Notes: generated by a model from the letters alone, not told the origin. Positions 45,278 to 54,315 are shown, counted from the first letter of the stretch. The stretch: 64,000 bases of DNA from an uncultured Eubacteriales bacterium (GCA_934572535.1 CAKTLJ010000008.1:1-64000); one strand, 5' to 3'. Made by a program: numbers and translations.

Positions 45278-45523
45278 TTACTCCGCTTCCGGCAGGTCCT
45301 CTTCTTCCTCTTCCGGGAGGGGTTCCTCCGCCACGGGTTCCTGGGGGAGCTTGCCCTCGGCGATCTCCCGGACGGCGATGCTGACGGTCTTATCCTCCAG
45401 CTTCTCGCCCGCCTCCTCGGCCTCGTTGGCGATCTGGCGGGCCCGGGCGGCCACCACGTTCACCAGCTTATAGCGGCTGGGCACCTGGGCTAACAGTTCA
45501 TTCATGGCGGGATACAGCAACAT
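45278..45523 (-). CDS. rpoZ: RNA polymerase omega subunit
   Basis: 81 residues. Helps assemble RNA polymerase. SRYKLVNVVAARARQIANEA is the conserved omega core, followed by KTVSIAVREIAEGKL. The C-terminus is a Glu/Pro-rich acidic tail (EEPLPEEEEEDLPEAE), longer than in B. subtilis. It follows gmk by six bases, as in other Firmicutes. Confidence 0.94.
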   Translation of the reverse strand: MLLYPAMNELLAQVPSRYKLVNVVAARARQIANEAEEAGEKLEDKTVSIAVREIAEGKLPQEPVAEEPLPEEEEEDLPEAE

Positions 45524-45529
45524 AAAACA

Positions 45530-46129
45530 TTACACTCCTTCTACTAAATGGATCCGTCTCTCCTTCCGGCAGCCCTCGGCGGTGAGGATGGAAAAGACCT
45601 CCTGCACCGCGTGGTCCACCGTGTCGTTGACGACGATGTAGTCATACTTCTTCACTTCTTTGGCCTCCTGACGGGCGATGGTCAGACGCTTCTGGATGGT
45701 CTCCTCGTCGTCGGTGCCCCGGGCGTGGAGCCGTCTGGACAGCTCGTCAAAGGACGGCGGCACCAGGAAGACGGACACGGCCTCGGGCATCTTGTCCATG
45801 ACGGCGGTCGCACCCTTCACCTCGATCTCCAAAAGCACGTCGATCCCCCGCTCCAGGTTCTCTCGGATGACCTTCATCGAGGTGCCGTAGAAGTTGCCGT
45901 TGTACTCGGCGTACTCCAGGAATTCTCCCCGCTCGACGCGGGCCAGGAAGTCCTCACGGGTGACAAAGTGATAGTGCGTCCCGTCCACTTCCCCTTCCCG
46001 GGGCTCCCGGGTGGTGAAGGAGACGGAAAAGTGGATGTCCGGCCGCTGCGCCAGGACCTTGCTGATGACGGTATTCTTGCCCACGCCGGAGAACCCGGAG
46101 AGCACGATAAGGGTACCTTTTTGATTCAT
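45530..46129 (-). CDS. gmk: Guanylate kinase
   Basis: 199 residues. Converts GMP to GDP. The P-loop is [10 protein letters not shown], with Asn where Gly or Ser is more common. [19 protein letters not shown] binds GMP, and YGTSMKVI and LLEIEVKGA follow. The start overlaps the remA stop (ATGA). Confidence 0.96.
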   Translation of the reverse strand: MNQKGTLIVLSGFSGVGKNTVISKVLAQRPDIHFSVSFTTREPREGEVDGTHYHFVTREDFLARVERGEFLEYAEYNGNFYGTSMKVIRENLERGIDVLLEIEVKGATAVMDKMPEAVSVFLVPPSFDELSRRLHARGTDDEETIQKRLTIARQEAKEVKKYDYIVVNDTVDHAVQEVFSILTAEGCRKERRIHLVEGV

Positions 46130-46389
46130 TCTTCTTCCTCCCCTGCTGCCTCTTCGCGGCCGTTCAGGCGGCCTGCCACCGTTTCCGGCTGCAACGCGGA
46201 GAGGACGATATGGTCGCTGTCTGTGATCAGGACCGCCCGCGTGCGGCGGCCGTAGGACGCGTCGATCAGGTTGCCCCGTTCCCGGGCCTCCTGGACCATG
46301 CGCTTGATGGGCGCTGAGTCAGGACTCACCACGGCCACCAGTCGGTTCGCGGAGATCATATTGCCAAATCCGATGTTGATCAGCTTCAC
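46126..46389 (-). CDS. remA: RemA/DUF370 family extracellular matrix regulator
   Basis: 87 residues. [20 protein letters not shown] and SPIKR-like SAPIKRM, then ATYGRRTR-like [15 protein letters not shown] are family signatures. In Bacillus RemA is a ring-shaped DNA-binding activator of biofilm matrix genes; in Clostridia its targets are less known. It always sits between yicC and gmk in this cluster. An acidic C-terminal tail is present. Confidence 0.93.
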   Translation of the reverse strand: MKLINIGFGNMISANRLVAVVSPDSAPIKRMVQEARERGNLIDASYGRRTRAVLITDSDHIVLSALQPETVAGRLNGREEAAGEEEE

Positions 46390-46404
46390 GAAACTGCCTC
46401 CCGA

Positions 46405-47283
46405 TCACTCAATGTTCTGGACCTGCTCGCGGATCTTCTCGATCTCACCCTTGATGTCCACCACCACGCGGGCCAGTTCCACATCGCTGCACTTGGAGCC
46501 GATGGTGTTGGCCTCGCGGTTGAACTCCTGGATCAGGAAGTCCAGCTTTCGGCCAATCGTGCCGCCCTTGGCGAGCATCTCGTCCAGCTGGGACAGGTGA
46601 CTGCGGAGGCGGACGGTCTCCTCGTCCACGGCCACTTTATCGGCAAAGATGGCCGCCTCGGTGAGGATGCGGCTCTCGTCCAGCTGGGTGTTGGCCAGGA
46701 CCTCCTCCATCCGCAGGCGGAGCTTTTCCCGGTACTCGGCCACGGTGGCGGGCGAGAGCTCCTCCACCTTGGTCAGCAGGGCGGAGATGTTGGCCGCCTT
46801 GCTCTGGACATCTTCGGCCAGCTTGGCCCCTTCCCGCTCCCGCATGGCGTTGAAATCCTCCAGCGCTGCGGCCAGGACCTGGGCGATGTCTCCGGCGATC
46901 ACGTCGGCGTCCCCCTGCTCCTTTTCCACCAGGAACACATCGGGGAAGCGGGACAGGAGGGACACGGAAATATCGTCCCGGAGGCCGTAGGCCTCCCGCA
47001 TCTGGAGCAGGGCGTTGTAGTAGCCGTCGGCCACAGGCTTGTTCAGCGTCACGGCTACCTTGTCGGCGGCTGTGCTGTCAATGGACACAAAAACCTCCAG
47101 CTTGCCGCGGCCCACGCTCTTCTGGACCTGAGACTTGATGGTCTCCTCGGCAAAGACGTACAGTCTGGGGATCTTCACGGAGCAGTCCAGGTATCGGTTG
47201 TTCACGGACCGGAGCTCCACAGTGATGGCACGGTCATGGAGAACTGCTTCGCCCCGGCCGTAGCCCGTCATACTTCGAATCAA
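46405..47283 (-). CDS. yicC: YicC/YloC family endoribonuclease
   Basis: 292 residues. Family members are RNA-degrading or RNase-associated proteins. The start is placed at TTG 47283 because GAGGTG lies six bases upstream and the protein then begins MIRSMTGYGRGEA, the conserved family N-terminus; the ATG at 47310 would add nine residues and put the ribosome site inside the gene. The C-terminal DUF1732 part (KLDFLIQEFNREANTIGSK) is clear. First gene of the operon running to rsgA. Confidence 0.94.
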   Translation of the reverse strand: MIRSMTGYGRGEAVLHDRAITVELRSVNNRYLDCSVKIPRLYVFAEETIKSQVQKSVGRGKLEVFVSIDSTAADKVAVTLNKPVADGYYNALLQMREAYGLRDDISVSLLSRFPDVFLVEKEQGDADVIAGDIAQVLAAALEDFNAMREREGAKLAEDVQSKAANISALLTKVEELSPATVAEYREKLRLRMEEVLANTQLDESRILTEAAIFADKVAVDEETVRLRSHLSQLDEMLAKGGTIGRKLDFLIQEFNREANTIGSKCSDVELARVVVDIKGEIEKIREQVQNIE

Positions 47284-47345
47284 GAGAAACACCTCATTTA
47301 TCGTTGTCAATCGGCCCGCGGTCCGGACCGGAGAATGCGCGAAGA

Positions 47346-47918
47346 TCAGTGGCAGGAATCACACAGGCAATTCATGCAGTATAGGGTCGTGCACAGGGTA
47401 CACAGGTCGTTGTTGCCTTGGTAGGCGCCGCGGTTCATGGTCATATTCATGCTGTTCATGGCCTGGCGGTACTCCATGTTGTTGGGGTCCATGCTGCAAG
47501 CCGTCCAGAAGTTCTGGCGGGCATCGTCCAGCCAGCCCCGGCGGTAGGACACCATCCCCATGAGATAGTACCACTCGGCGGAGTTGGTCTGGGAGGCGCG
47601 CAGAACGCGCTCGGCCTCGGCCAGGTTGTTCTGGTTGATGAGCTGGCGGACGCGGGCATAGCCGGAGGCGCCGCTCTGCTGGTATCCCCCGCCGTAGCCG
47701 GTTCTGCCGGAGGACTGGTAGCCGCCCTGGGTCCGCATCTTTACGATGGCGTCGTAGGCCTCGTTGATCTCCTTCATCTTGGCTTCGGCCAGGTCGGCCA
47801 AGGGGTTATTGGCATAGTTGTCAGGGTGATACTTCTTCACCAGCTCCCGATAGACCTTCTTGATCTCCTCATCGCTGGCAGAAGAACTGACGCCCAAGAC
47901 GGCATAGGGATCGTTCAT
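47346..47918 (-). CDS. J-domain protein with TPR-like and Cys-rich C-terminus
   Basis: 190 residues. Residues 1-65 are a J domain with HPD ([14 protein letters not shown]), which recruits and stimulates DnaK. There is no DnaJ zinc-finger domain. A Gly/Tyr/Ser linker (about 70-92) leads to TPR-like helices ([34 protein letters not shown]). The end is [18 protein letters not shown], with six Cys. The ATG at 47918 overlaps the stop of the upstream gene (ATGA), with AAGGAG ahead. A specialised DnaK co-chaperone is likely; client unknown. Confidence 0.85.
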   Translation of the reverse strand: MNDPYAVLGVSSSASDEEIKKVYRELVKKYHPDNYANNPLADLAEAKMKEINEAYDAIVKMRTQGGYQSSGRTGYGGGYQQSGASGYARVRQLINQNNLAEAERVLRASQTNSAEWYYLMGMVSYRRGWLDDARQNFWTACSMDPNNMEYRQAMNSMNMTMNRGAYQGNNDLCTLCTTLYCMNCLCDSCH

Positions 47919-48805
47919 ATGGTAGTCTCCTTGTGATTGGTTCGTTGGTTTTGTTTCTGTTTCCGTTTCCACTGGCCGGTGAAGACCGCTTCCTCCACCG
48001 CGGGAAGGCCCGTGTGCAGGATGTGGCCCAGAAGGCCCTCCCACTCCCCCCAGTCCAGGAGGGCATAGGCCGTGTCCGCAACGCCCAGAGAGGCGTGCAT
48101 GGTCTCCCGCAGGCGGTCCTTCTGCTCCTCGGCCTGCTGGCCGTAGCGAGCCAGGATCGGGTTGTAGCTGCCGGACTTCCGGTCCTCCTCCAGGTCGTCC
48201 CAGGCATCGGCCAGGTAGATCCAGCGGCCCACATGGTAGAGGATCTGGCTCACGGCGCTGACCCGGGCGGCAGGCTCCATGCGGGTGGCCGCCCCCTGGA
48301 GGATGCGGGCGAAGGTGTCCGCCGGGCGGTCCAGGGAGGGGGTGTTGGCCTCCTCCAATTGGTGCAGCTCCTCCAGGCACCGCCGCACCGTCTGGTCAAA
48401 GTCCGGCCGAAAGGCCGCCGCCCGTTCATACTGACGCTTGAGGGCGAAACAGGCCAGCTTCCCGGCCGCCCGCTCCTTCCGGTCTCCATCGAGGATGGAG
48501 TCCTGGAGCTTCCACCAGGTCAGGATCATGCTGGCGTCCGCCGCCGCCTCCAGGGCGGGGTTCCCGATCCAACAGGCCTTTTTCTTCCACGGCTTGGCGG
48601 GGCAGGTGCGGAGGGGAAACTGCCCCTCCGAGGCAGGCTGGGCCAGCAGCATGGCCAAAAAAACGAAGTCATAGTTGAGGATCATCTGGGCGCTTCGGCC
48701 GTACCGCTCTCCCAGCGTCCGGCACAGGCCGCAGTAGACCCCTTGGTATCGCTGGGCGTCCGCCGGGCTGAGCGCGCTGGTAACGGCTCTTACATACCCG
48801 AACAT
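47915..48805 (-). CDS. DUF5685 family protein
   Basis: 296 residues, no signal peptide or membrane helix. Residues 1-45 have [13 protein letters not shown] (C25, C28) and about 68-78 carry [11 protein letters not shown], which suggests a metal or disulfide site. The rest is all helical. [19 protein letters not shown] near residue 200 is an Asp-rich helix reminiscent of the second motif in isoprenoid synthase folds, but I cannot confirm homology. Overlaps the upstream RseC-like gene by 16 bases and the J-domain gene by four. The J-domain protein may be its chaperone. Function unknown. Confidence 0.78.
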   Translation of the reverse strand: MFGYVRAVTSALSPADAQRYQGVYCGLCRTLGERYGRSAQMILNYDFVFLAMLLAQPASEGQFPLRTCPAKPWKKKACWIGNPALEAAADASMILTWWKLQDSILDGDRKERAAGKLACFALKRQYERAAAFRPDFDQTVRRCLEELHQLEEANTPSLDRPADTFARILQGAATRMEPAARVSAVSQILYHVGRWIYLADAWDDLEEDRKSGSYNPILARYGQQAEEQKDRLRETMHASLGVADTAYALLDWGEWEGLLGHILHTGLPAVEEAVFTGQWKRKQKQNQRTNHKETTI

Positions 48806-49230
48806 GCCCGCTTGATCTCCACGATGTGGAAGCGCAGCCCGTTTTGCTTCTTCATGTGGCGGTCCCAGCCCACAGCGGCCAGGATGCCCACCGCAAAGCC
48901 CACGAAGGCCAGCAGGACCTGAAGCCCTTCTCCCAGGGCGGCGCCCACGGCCACAAAGTAAAAGACCAGGGCCAGGATCAGCGGCAGGATATACACGATG
49001 GCGGCGGTCTTGAAGAAGGCGGCGTTTTCACTGCGCACCTTGACCACATCGCCCTGGCCGGCCTGCACGTCGTTGAAGGCCGTCACCACGGTGTGGGTGT
49101 TGGTCATCATCTTCTCGCACCCGGCGCAGTCGGCGCAGCTGTGGGCCGCGCCGCAGGCCGTCTCGCGTTCCACCGCGATCTGTGCCATGCCGTTTTCCAG
49201 CACCTTTTTTACCACTGCGATTTGTTCCAT
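48790..49230 (-). CDS. RseC/MucC-like SoxR-reducing system protein
   Basis: 146 residues. An N-terminal cysteine cluster CGAAHSCADCAGC (four Cys) is followed by two membrane helices (AAIVYILPLILALVFYFV and LLAFVGFAVGILAAVG). RseC proteins in E. coli modulate sigma-E and help reduce SoxR; in Clostridia the family often accompanies Rnf, but no rnf genes lie here. MEQIAVVKKVLENGMAQIAV is the typical start. First gene of a three-gene coupled unit with DUF5685 and the J-domain protein. Confidence 0.85.
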   Translation of the reverse strand: MEQIAVVKKVLENGMAQIAVERETACGAAHSCADCAGCEKMMTNTHTVVTAFNDVQAGQGDVVKVRSENAAFFKTAAIVYILPLILALVFYFVAVGAALGEGLQVLLAFVGFAVGILAAVGWDRHMKKQNGLRFHIVEIKRACSGM

Positions 49231-49282
49231 ATCAAAGCCTCCATTCCGCCGCCTTTCGCGGCATAAACAGACGATGGTTCGT

Positions 49283-50530
49283 TTACGAGGAAGGGGTCAG
49301 GCGCAGGGCCACGCTGTAGCGGGTCCCCACGACGTCCATATCCTTCTGCTCTCCCCCCGCAAAAGAGACGGTTGCAGGGAGTCTCTGGATCGCGTCCATC
49401 CGGGCCGCCGCGGACAGGTCCACCTCCACGGTGATCTCGTCCGCCGTCAGCTTACTGATCTGACCGGCGGTCCCTCGGACCCAGACGTAGAGCTTGGGGC
49501 TCACCAGGCTGGCCGTATAGCCCTCCGGCACGTTGATCAGGCTGATATTGCCCGTGGCGATCAGGCGGCTTTTCAGCTTGTCCTGGGACACCGTCACCGT
49601 GGCATAGCTGGATGCCCCCCAGGCCTTGACCCCGCGGGGGAGGCGAATGGGCAGGGCGTAGGAGGTCTCGCCATAGACCTGGCTCAGGTCGATCTCGCCC
49701 AGAGAGATGGACGCGGGCAGCTCCTCCCGGTTCTCCGCCACCACGGTGACGGAAGCCGGCTCAATGTCATAGGTCACGTCCTGGCCGGTCACGCCGTCAC
49801 CGGCCAGGAAGGCCACGGTCAGCGGGATGTTCACCACCTGGCGGACCGGCACGGTGATCTCCACCTCGGTCGCGCTGCTCGTGATGTTTTCCAGGTCCTT
49901 GATCGGCACGCCGTTCTTGTCCATGAAGACGACCGGGGCCTGCTCCACGATGGTGTCGCTGACCGCCTCGCCGCCCACCTGCACCTGAGCGTGGTCGAAC
50001 CGCGCCAGGCTGTCTTCCGGTCCTGTCAGCTCCAGCTCGCTGGGGTCGGTGGTCGCGTTACCGGCCAGGCAGTCCTTCGCCTCGGTGCCGACGAACTCAC
50101 CCCGGACCTGGATGGTCTTGGTCCCCTTCTTCTTCACGGTGACCGTGACCTTTCGCTCGTTCCAGCTGGAAACGGCAACGTTGTCGGTGTTGATGTGGGA
50201 GGGGAAGACCGTCTTGCAGATCAGGTCATACTCCCCCTCCTCGGTGATGGCAGACACGTCCACCATCAGGGAGACGTTTTTCTTATCCAGCTTCATGAGG
50301 GTCTTCTTCTTGCCGGTGACCTTCAGATTCATGGCCTCCTGGCTCAGATCGGTCACCATCAGGCCCGCCTCCGACAGCTGAGACTCCCCTTGCAGCTCCA
50401 CGGGCAGATCCCGCAGGTTGGCGCTGCCCGTGGGGTTTTCGACGTTGATGACATAAAACCACAGGCCAAAGGCGAGGAGGACCGCCAGGGCCATGTTGAC
50501 CATCTTGCGGTTTTTTTTAGTGTTTTTCAC
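49283..50530 (-). CDS. cdaR: YbbR-domain protein, CdaA regulator
   Basis: 415 residues. One N-terminal membrane anchor (MALAVLLAFGLWFYVI) followed by about four extracytoplasmic YbbR repeats of about 85 residues. CdaR binds and tunes the diadenylate cyclase CdaA. The ATG overlaps the cdaA end by 14 bases. In most Firmicutes glmM comes next; here an unrelated gene follows. Confidence 0.92.
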   Translation of the reverse strand: MKNTKKNRKMVNMALAVLLAFGLWFYVINVENPTGSANLRDLPVELQGESQLSEAGLMVTDLSQEAMNLKVTGKKKTLMKLDKKNVSLMVDVSAITEEGEYDLICKTVFPSHINTDNVAVSSWNERKVTVTVKKKGTKTIQVRGEFVGTEAKDCLAGNATTDPSELELTGPEDSLARFDHAQVQVGGEAVSDTIVEQAPVVFMDKNGVPIKDLENITSSATEVEITVPVRQVVNIPLTVAFLAGDGVTGQDVTYDIEPASVTVVAENREELPASISLGEIDLSQVYGETSYALPIRLPRGVKAWGASSYATVTVSQDKLKSRLIATGNISLINVPEGYTASLVSPKLYVWVRGTAGQISKLTADEITVEVDLSAAARMDAIQRLPATVSFAGGEQKDMDVVGTRYSVALRLTPSS

Positions 50531-51389
50531 AGTTTGCCGACCTCCCTCGCCGGAAGAGCCCGGCTCGCTTGCGGATCTTATCGGAGACGACCTCCTCCTG
50601 GGGCAGCAGTTCGTTGGTCAGGACACGGCCCAGGGTCTCAGGCGACAGATGGCGGCGGAGGTTCCCGTGCACCACCACGGAGATCGCGCCGGTCTCCTCC
50701 GAGACGATGGCCACCACCGCGTCGGAGCGTTCGCTCATGCCCAGACCGGCCCGGTGGCGCATCCCCAGCTCCTTGCTCAGGTTCATGCTCTCCGACATGG
50801 GGAGCATACAGCCGGCGGCCACGATCTTGCCCTGGCGAAGCACCACGGCGCCGTCGTGAAGCGGGGCGTTGGGGAAGAAGATATTCTTTAACAGCTCGCT
50901 GGTGACCGAGGACTGGAAGGCCGTCCCCGAGGAGATGACGTTGGACAGGTCGGTGTCCCGCTCGAAGACCATGAGCGCGCCTACCCTGTTTTTGGACATC
51001 TCGCCATAGGCCTCCACCGTCTCGTTGATGGCGGTCTCCAGGTCGTTGGTTGGGGTATTGCTGCGGAAGATGCGGTAGAGATTGTTGCTGCCGATCCGCT
51101 CCAAAAAGCGCCGGATCTCCGGCTGGAAAATGATGACCAGCGCCAGAAGCCCCAGCTCCACCGCCTTGCTCAGGACAAAGTTGATGGCGTTCAGGTTGAA
51201 CTGATAGGACAGCCACATGACCACGAAGAGGAGCAGCAGGGCCTTGGCCACCTTGGCCGCGTTGGTCCGCTGGAGGATGTTGATGCCCTTGTAGATGATA
51301 TAGGACAGGATGGCGATGTCGAGCATGTCAGAAATGGTGATCTGGCGAAGATATCCCACCGCTGTGGTTACGTACTCAAAGATCGACAT
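50517..51389 (-). CDS. cdaA: Diadenylate cyclase CdaA
   Basis: 290 residues. Makes c-di-AMP, which controls potassium and osmolyte transport and the cell wall. Three N-terminal helices, then the DAC domain with NAPLHDGAVVL (DGA) and MRHRAGLGMSE (RHR). The start is the ATG at 51389 after AGGAGGTG; the frame extends 27 codons upstream. A promoter lies at 51474-51502. Confidence 0.96.
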   Translation of the reverse strand: MSIFEYVTTAVGYLRQITISDMLDIAILSYIIYKGINILQRTNAAKVAKALLLLFVVMWLSYQFNLNAINFVLSKAVELGLLALVIIFQPEIRRFLERIGSNNLYRIFRSNTPTNDLETAINETVEAYGEMSKNRVGALMVFERDTDLSNVISSGTAFQSSVTSELLKNIFFPNAPLHDGAVVLRQGKIVAAGCMLPMSESMNLSKELGMRHRAGLGMSERSDAVVAIVSEETGAISVVVHGNLRRHLSPETLGRVLTNELLPQEEVVSDKIRKRAGLFRRGRSANCEKH

Positions 51390-51473
51390 ATAAGACCTTG
51401 CACCTCCTGTCTCGAATTTTCTATGCGCGGCGGAGGGGAAGGCTCCGCCAAGGATCCGATGGTAATTCAAGTT

Positions 51474-51502
51474 ATTATACTGTATTTCCGGCCTATTTAC
51501 AA
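51474..51502 (-). promoter_or_regulatory. cdaA promoter
   Basis: TTGTAA (51497-51502) and TATAAT (51474-51479) on the minus strand with 17-base spacing. Confidence 0.75.
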
Positions 51503-51539
51503 CCCCGCCGGGCCAGGAATTTTCCGCTTTTCCCCATAG

Positions 51540-51567
51540 GAAAAGCGCCTCGGCAAGCCGAAGCGCT
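51540..51567 (-). terminator. Terminator of the cysteine desulfurase gene
   Basis: Stem AGCGCCTCGGC / GCCGAAGCGCT (one G-T pair, tiny loop) followed by TTTT on the minus strand. Confidence 0.75.
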
Positions 51568-51581
51568 CTCCCTTCCCCGCC

Positions 51582-52691
51582 TCAGAGGCGGGCCATGATG
51601 TGCAGGAACCGCTCCACCTCCCTGGGCGTGTTGAAGGCGGAAAAACTCAGTCGCAGGGTGCCGGTCTCCAGGGTCCCGGCGGTCTCATGGGCGGCTGGGG
51701 CGCAGTGGAGCCCCGTCCGGAGGGCCACCCCCTTCTGACTCAGCCGATCCCCCACCTGGCCGGGGTCTTTTCCCGTCACCCGGAAGGAGAGGACCCCGCT
51801 CTGGTGCGTCCGGCTGTGGAAGACCTGGACGCCAGCCTTCCTGGACAGCCCCTCCGCCGCCAGGTCTTTCAGCTGCGCCTCGTGGCGGAGGAGCACATCC
51901 GGCCCCTTCCGGCGGACAAAGCGCAGCCCGGCCAGAAGCCCGGCCGCTCCGGGCACGTTGTGGGTCCCCGCCTCCAGCCGGTCCGGAAGAAAGTCGGGCA
52001 TTTCCTGGCGGCGGGACTCACTTCCCGTTCCTCCCGCCAGGAGGGGCTCGCCCGTGGCGCGGCAGAGGAGCAGGCCGGTGCCCTGAGGCCCATACAGCCC
52101 CTTGTGGCCGGGCATGGCCACAAACGCCGCGCCCCATCCCTCCAGGTCGATGGGCAGCAGGCCCGCCGACTGGGAGGCGTCCACGATGAAGGGGACCTCC
52201 CGCGCCCGGCACCGGGCGGCGATCTCCTCCACGGGCAGGATATAGCCGAACACGTTGGACACATGGGTGCAGATCATCCCATCTACCCCCTGGTCCAGCT
52301 GCCGGTCCAGCTCTTCCAGAAACAGCTCCGGTCGGAACAGCGGCGTTCGGATGGTCCGCAGCCGGACCCCCGGAATGGCCGCCAGAGGCCGGGTCACCGC
52401 GTTGTGCTCCCAGCCGGTCAGCAGGATGGTGCTGCCCGGCTGGACCATGGTTCGGATGGCGATGTTGAGGCCGTGGGTGGCGCTGCTGGTCAGCACCACC
52501 TGTTCGGGGTCTCCCACGTGGAACAAGGCAGCCGCCTCCTCGCGGAGGGCAAGCAGGGTCTGGGACGCCCGGGCGGAGGGGCCATACTCCCCCCGGCCCG
52601 GACTGGTCATGGTCGCCATGGCCTCGTTCATGGCGCGAACCACGGCGGGAGGCTTTTGGAAGGTCGTGGCAGCGCTGTCCAGATAGATCAC
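51582..52691 (-). CDS. Cysteine desulfurase family protein (class V aminotransferase)
   Basis: 369 residues, GTG start overlapping the upstream stop (GTGA). PLP enzyme that removes sulfur (or selenium) from cysteine or selenocysteine. LDSAATTFQKPPAVV at the N-terminus, SSATHGLNIAI, and the PLP-lysine in MPGHKGLYGPQGTGLLL. The catalytic Cys loop is RTGLHCAPAAHET. It matches the family usually called EGC1-like rather than housekeeping IscS or SufS. Coupled to a Se/S-carrier-like protein, so it probably supplies S or Se to a dedicated acceptor. Confidence 0.88.
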   Translation of the reverse strand: MIYLDSAATTFQKPPAVVRAMNEAMATMTSPGRGEYGPSARASQTLLALREEAAALFHVGDPEQVVLTSSATHGLNIAIRTMVQPGSTILLTGWEHNAVTRPLAAIPGVRLRTIRTPLFRPELFLEELDRQLDQGVDGMICTHVSNVFGYILPVEEIAARCRAREVPFIVDASQSAGLLPIDLEGWGAAFVAMPGHKGLYGPQGTGLLLCRATGEPLLAGGTGSESRRQEMPDFLPDRLEAGTHNVPGAAGLLAGLRFVRRKGPDVLLRHEAQLKDLAAEGLSRKAGVQVFHSRTHQSGVLSFRVTGKDPGQVGDRLSQKGVALRTGLHCAPAAHETAGTLETGTLRLSFSAFNTPREVERFLHIMARL

Positions 52692-52939
52692 GGCTCCACC
52701 TCCTGGTAGCCATACTCCGCCGCGCTCACATAGATCCCCAGGTAGGGCAGGCGCCTCCGGTTGAGCACCGTCAGGGCCCGGGTCAGGCTCCGGCCGGGGA
52801 TCTTCACCGAATGGCTGCACCCGTTGGGGGAGATCTCTGCCGGAGAGCGCAGGATCCGGGCGGGGATCCCGGCCCGTTCCAGTCCATTGGCGATCCGCTG
52901 CGCATGGGTCAGCGAGCGGCACATGATAAGATAATACAT
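52688..52939 (-). CDS. DUF3343 / putative Se-S carrier-like protein
   Basis: 83 residues. MYYLIMCRSLTHAQRIANGL and SPNGCSHSVKIPG (Cys41) fit DUF3343, which Pfam links to selenium/sulfur carriers. The invariant Cys would accept a persulfide or perselenide. The start is the ATG at 52939 after GGAGG. Translationally coupled to the desulfurase. Function inferred from family and neighbour. Confidence 0.82.
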   Translation of the reverse strand: MYYLIMCRSLTHAQRIANGLERAGIPARILRSPAEISPNGCSHSVKIPGRSLTRALTVLNRRRLPYLGIYVSAAEYGYQEVEP

Positions 52940-52999
52940 ATTGGAAACCTCCGTCAGGAGGGCCTTGGAGCCGGTGTCCCCGGCTCGATGAAACAAAAG

Positions 53000-53043
53000 A
53001 AACGTCCTCCCGCACCCATCTTATGCGCGGGAGGACGTTTTGT
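53000..53043 (-). terminator. Terminator of ispD-ispF
   Basis: Stem AAACGTCCTCCCGC / GCGGGAGGACGTTT with a 13-nt loop and TTTCTTTT on the minus strand. Confidence 0.85.
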
Positions 53044-53051
53044 GTCTGATT

Positions 53052-53531
53052 TTAGCGCCCCAGGGCCTCAAGCAGCGCCACCGCGTGGGCGGCGATCCCC
53101 TGCTCGGCGCCGGTGAAGCCCAGCTGCTCCTCCGTGGTGGCCTTCACGCTGATGGCACTCACCGGAAGCCCCATGGCCCGGGAGAAATTCTGGCGCATCT
53201 GGGGGATGTGCGGCATGAGCTTGGGCTTCTGGGCCAGGATGGTCACATCCACGTTCTCCACCCGCCAGCCCGCCTCGGCCAGCCGCTCCATGACCTCCCC
53301 CAGCAGGACCAGGCTGTCACACCCGGCATAGGCCGGGTCGTTGTCGGGAAAATGCTGGCCGATGTCCCCCAGCGCGGCTGCTCCCAGCAGGGCATCCATG
53401 AGGGCGTGGGCGGCCACGTCGGCGTCCGAGTGGCCCAAAAGCCCCAAGTGGTGGGGAATCTCCACCCCGCCCAAAATCAGCTTCCGGCCGGAAACCAGCC
53501 GGTGTACGTCGTATCCATGTCCGATCCGCAT
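53052..53531 (-). CDS. ispF: 2-C-methyl-D-erythritol 2,4-cyclodiphosphate synthase
   Basis: 159 residues. Fifth step of the MEP isoprenoid pathway. GYDVHRL (metal Asp and His), HSDADVAAHALMDALLGA, and DIGQHFPD are present, with KATTEEQLGFTG at the end. One base separates it from ispD. Confidence 0.97.
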   Translation of the reverse strand: MRIGHGYDVHRLVSGRKLILGGVEIPHHLGLLGHSDADVAAHALMDALLGAAALGDIGQHFPDNDPAYAGCDSLVLLGEVMERLAEAGWRVENVDVTILAQKPKLMPHIPQMRQNFSRAMGLPVSAISVKATTEEQLGFTGAEQGIAAHAVALLEALGR

Positions 53532-53532
53532 C

Positions 53533-54264
53533 TTACCGTCCCATCCTTTCCGCCAAAATGGCCTCGCCGTGGACCAGGTCCCGGGGGGTTGTGATCTTGA
53601 TGTTGTCCTCGCTGCCCTGGGTGAGCGTCACCGGAAAGCCCAGCCGCTCCACCGCCGAGCAGTCGTCGGTGATGGGCGCATCCTCCTCGATGGCCTTGCC
53701 CAAAGCCGCCTTGATGAGAGACGCCTCAAAAACCTGCGGGGTCTGAACGGCGAAGAGCTCCGACCGGTCGGGGGTCTCGATGACGATCCCGTCCTTGGCC
53801 CGCTTGATGGTGTCCTTCACGGGGATGGCCGGGGCAGCCGCAGAACAGCGGCGGGCCGTCCGGATGGTATCCTCAATGATTTCCTGGGTAATAAAGGGCC
53901 GAGCGCCGTCGTGGATGGCAATGAGATCCGCCTCACGGTCCGCCGCCCGGACCCCTGCCAGGACGGACGCCTGACGGGCTGCGCCGCCGTTGACCACCCG
54001 GCGGACCTTGGTGATCCCCTTCTGGCTGCACAGATTGCCGATGGGTACCATCAGATCCTCCCGGGCCACAACGACGATCTCATCCACCAGGTCGGACGCC
54101 TGAAAGGGGCGCAGGGCGTAGAGGATCAGCGGCTCGCCCCCCATAGGGGCAAGGATCTTATCCACGCCCTCCATCCGGGTCGCCTTCCCCCCTGCCACCA
54201 CCACTGCGGTGCAGAATGGCGTCGTCTTCTTGTCCTTGCCAAACAGTTTTTCCAGAAAACCCAT
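53533..54264 (-). CDS. ispD: 2-C-methyl-D-erythritol 4-phosphate cytidylyltransferase
   Basis: 243 residues. Third step of the MEP pathway. VVVAGGKATRMEGVDK is the nucleotide loop. IHDGARPFI, AIPVKDTIKRA and TPQVFEASLIKAA match the family. An extra Lys-rich N-terminus of about 14 residues (GFLEKLFGKDKK) is present. Downstream of carD, the usual Firmicutes order. Confidence 0.96.
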   Translation of the reverse strand: MGFLEKLFGKDKKTTPFCTAVVVAGGKATRMEGVDKILAPMGGEPLILYALRPFQASDLVDEIVVVAREDLMVPIGNLCSQKGITKVRRVVNGGAARQASVLAGVRAADREADLIAIHDGARPFITQEIIEDTIRTARRCSAAAPAIPVKDTIKRAKDGIVIETPDRSELFAVQTPQVFEASLIKAALGKAIEEDAPITDDCSAVERLGFPVTLTQGSEDNIKITTPRDLVHGEAILAERMGR

Positions 54265-54287
54265 GGTCTCCTCCTTTTCGACAGTTC

Positions 54288-54315
54288 AAAAAAGGAGCCG
54301 GTCGGCTCCTTTCTC
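54288..54315 (-). terminator. Hairpin between carD and ispD
   Basis: GGAGCCG / CGGCTCC stem with a 2-nt loop flanked by A and T runs; may attenuate read-through from carD into ispDF. Confidence 0.65.

Noticed and set aside
47284..47345. TTGACA before yicC as a promoter
   Set aside because: No -10 element at 16-18 bases; it falls on the ribosome-binding region of yicC.
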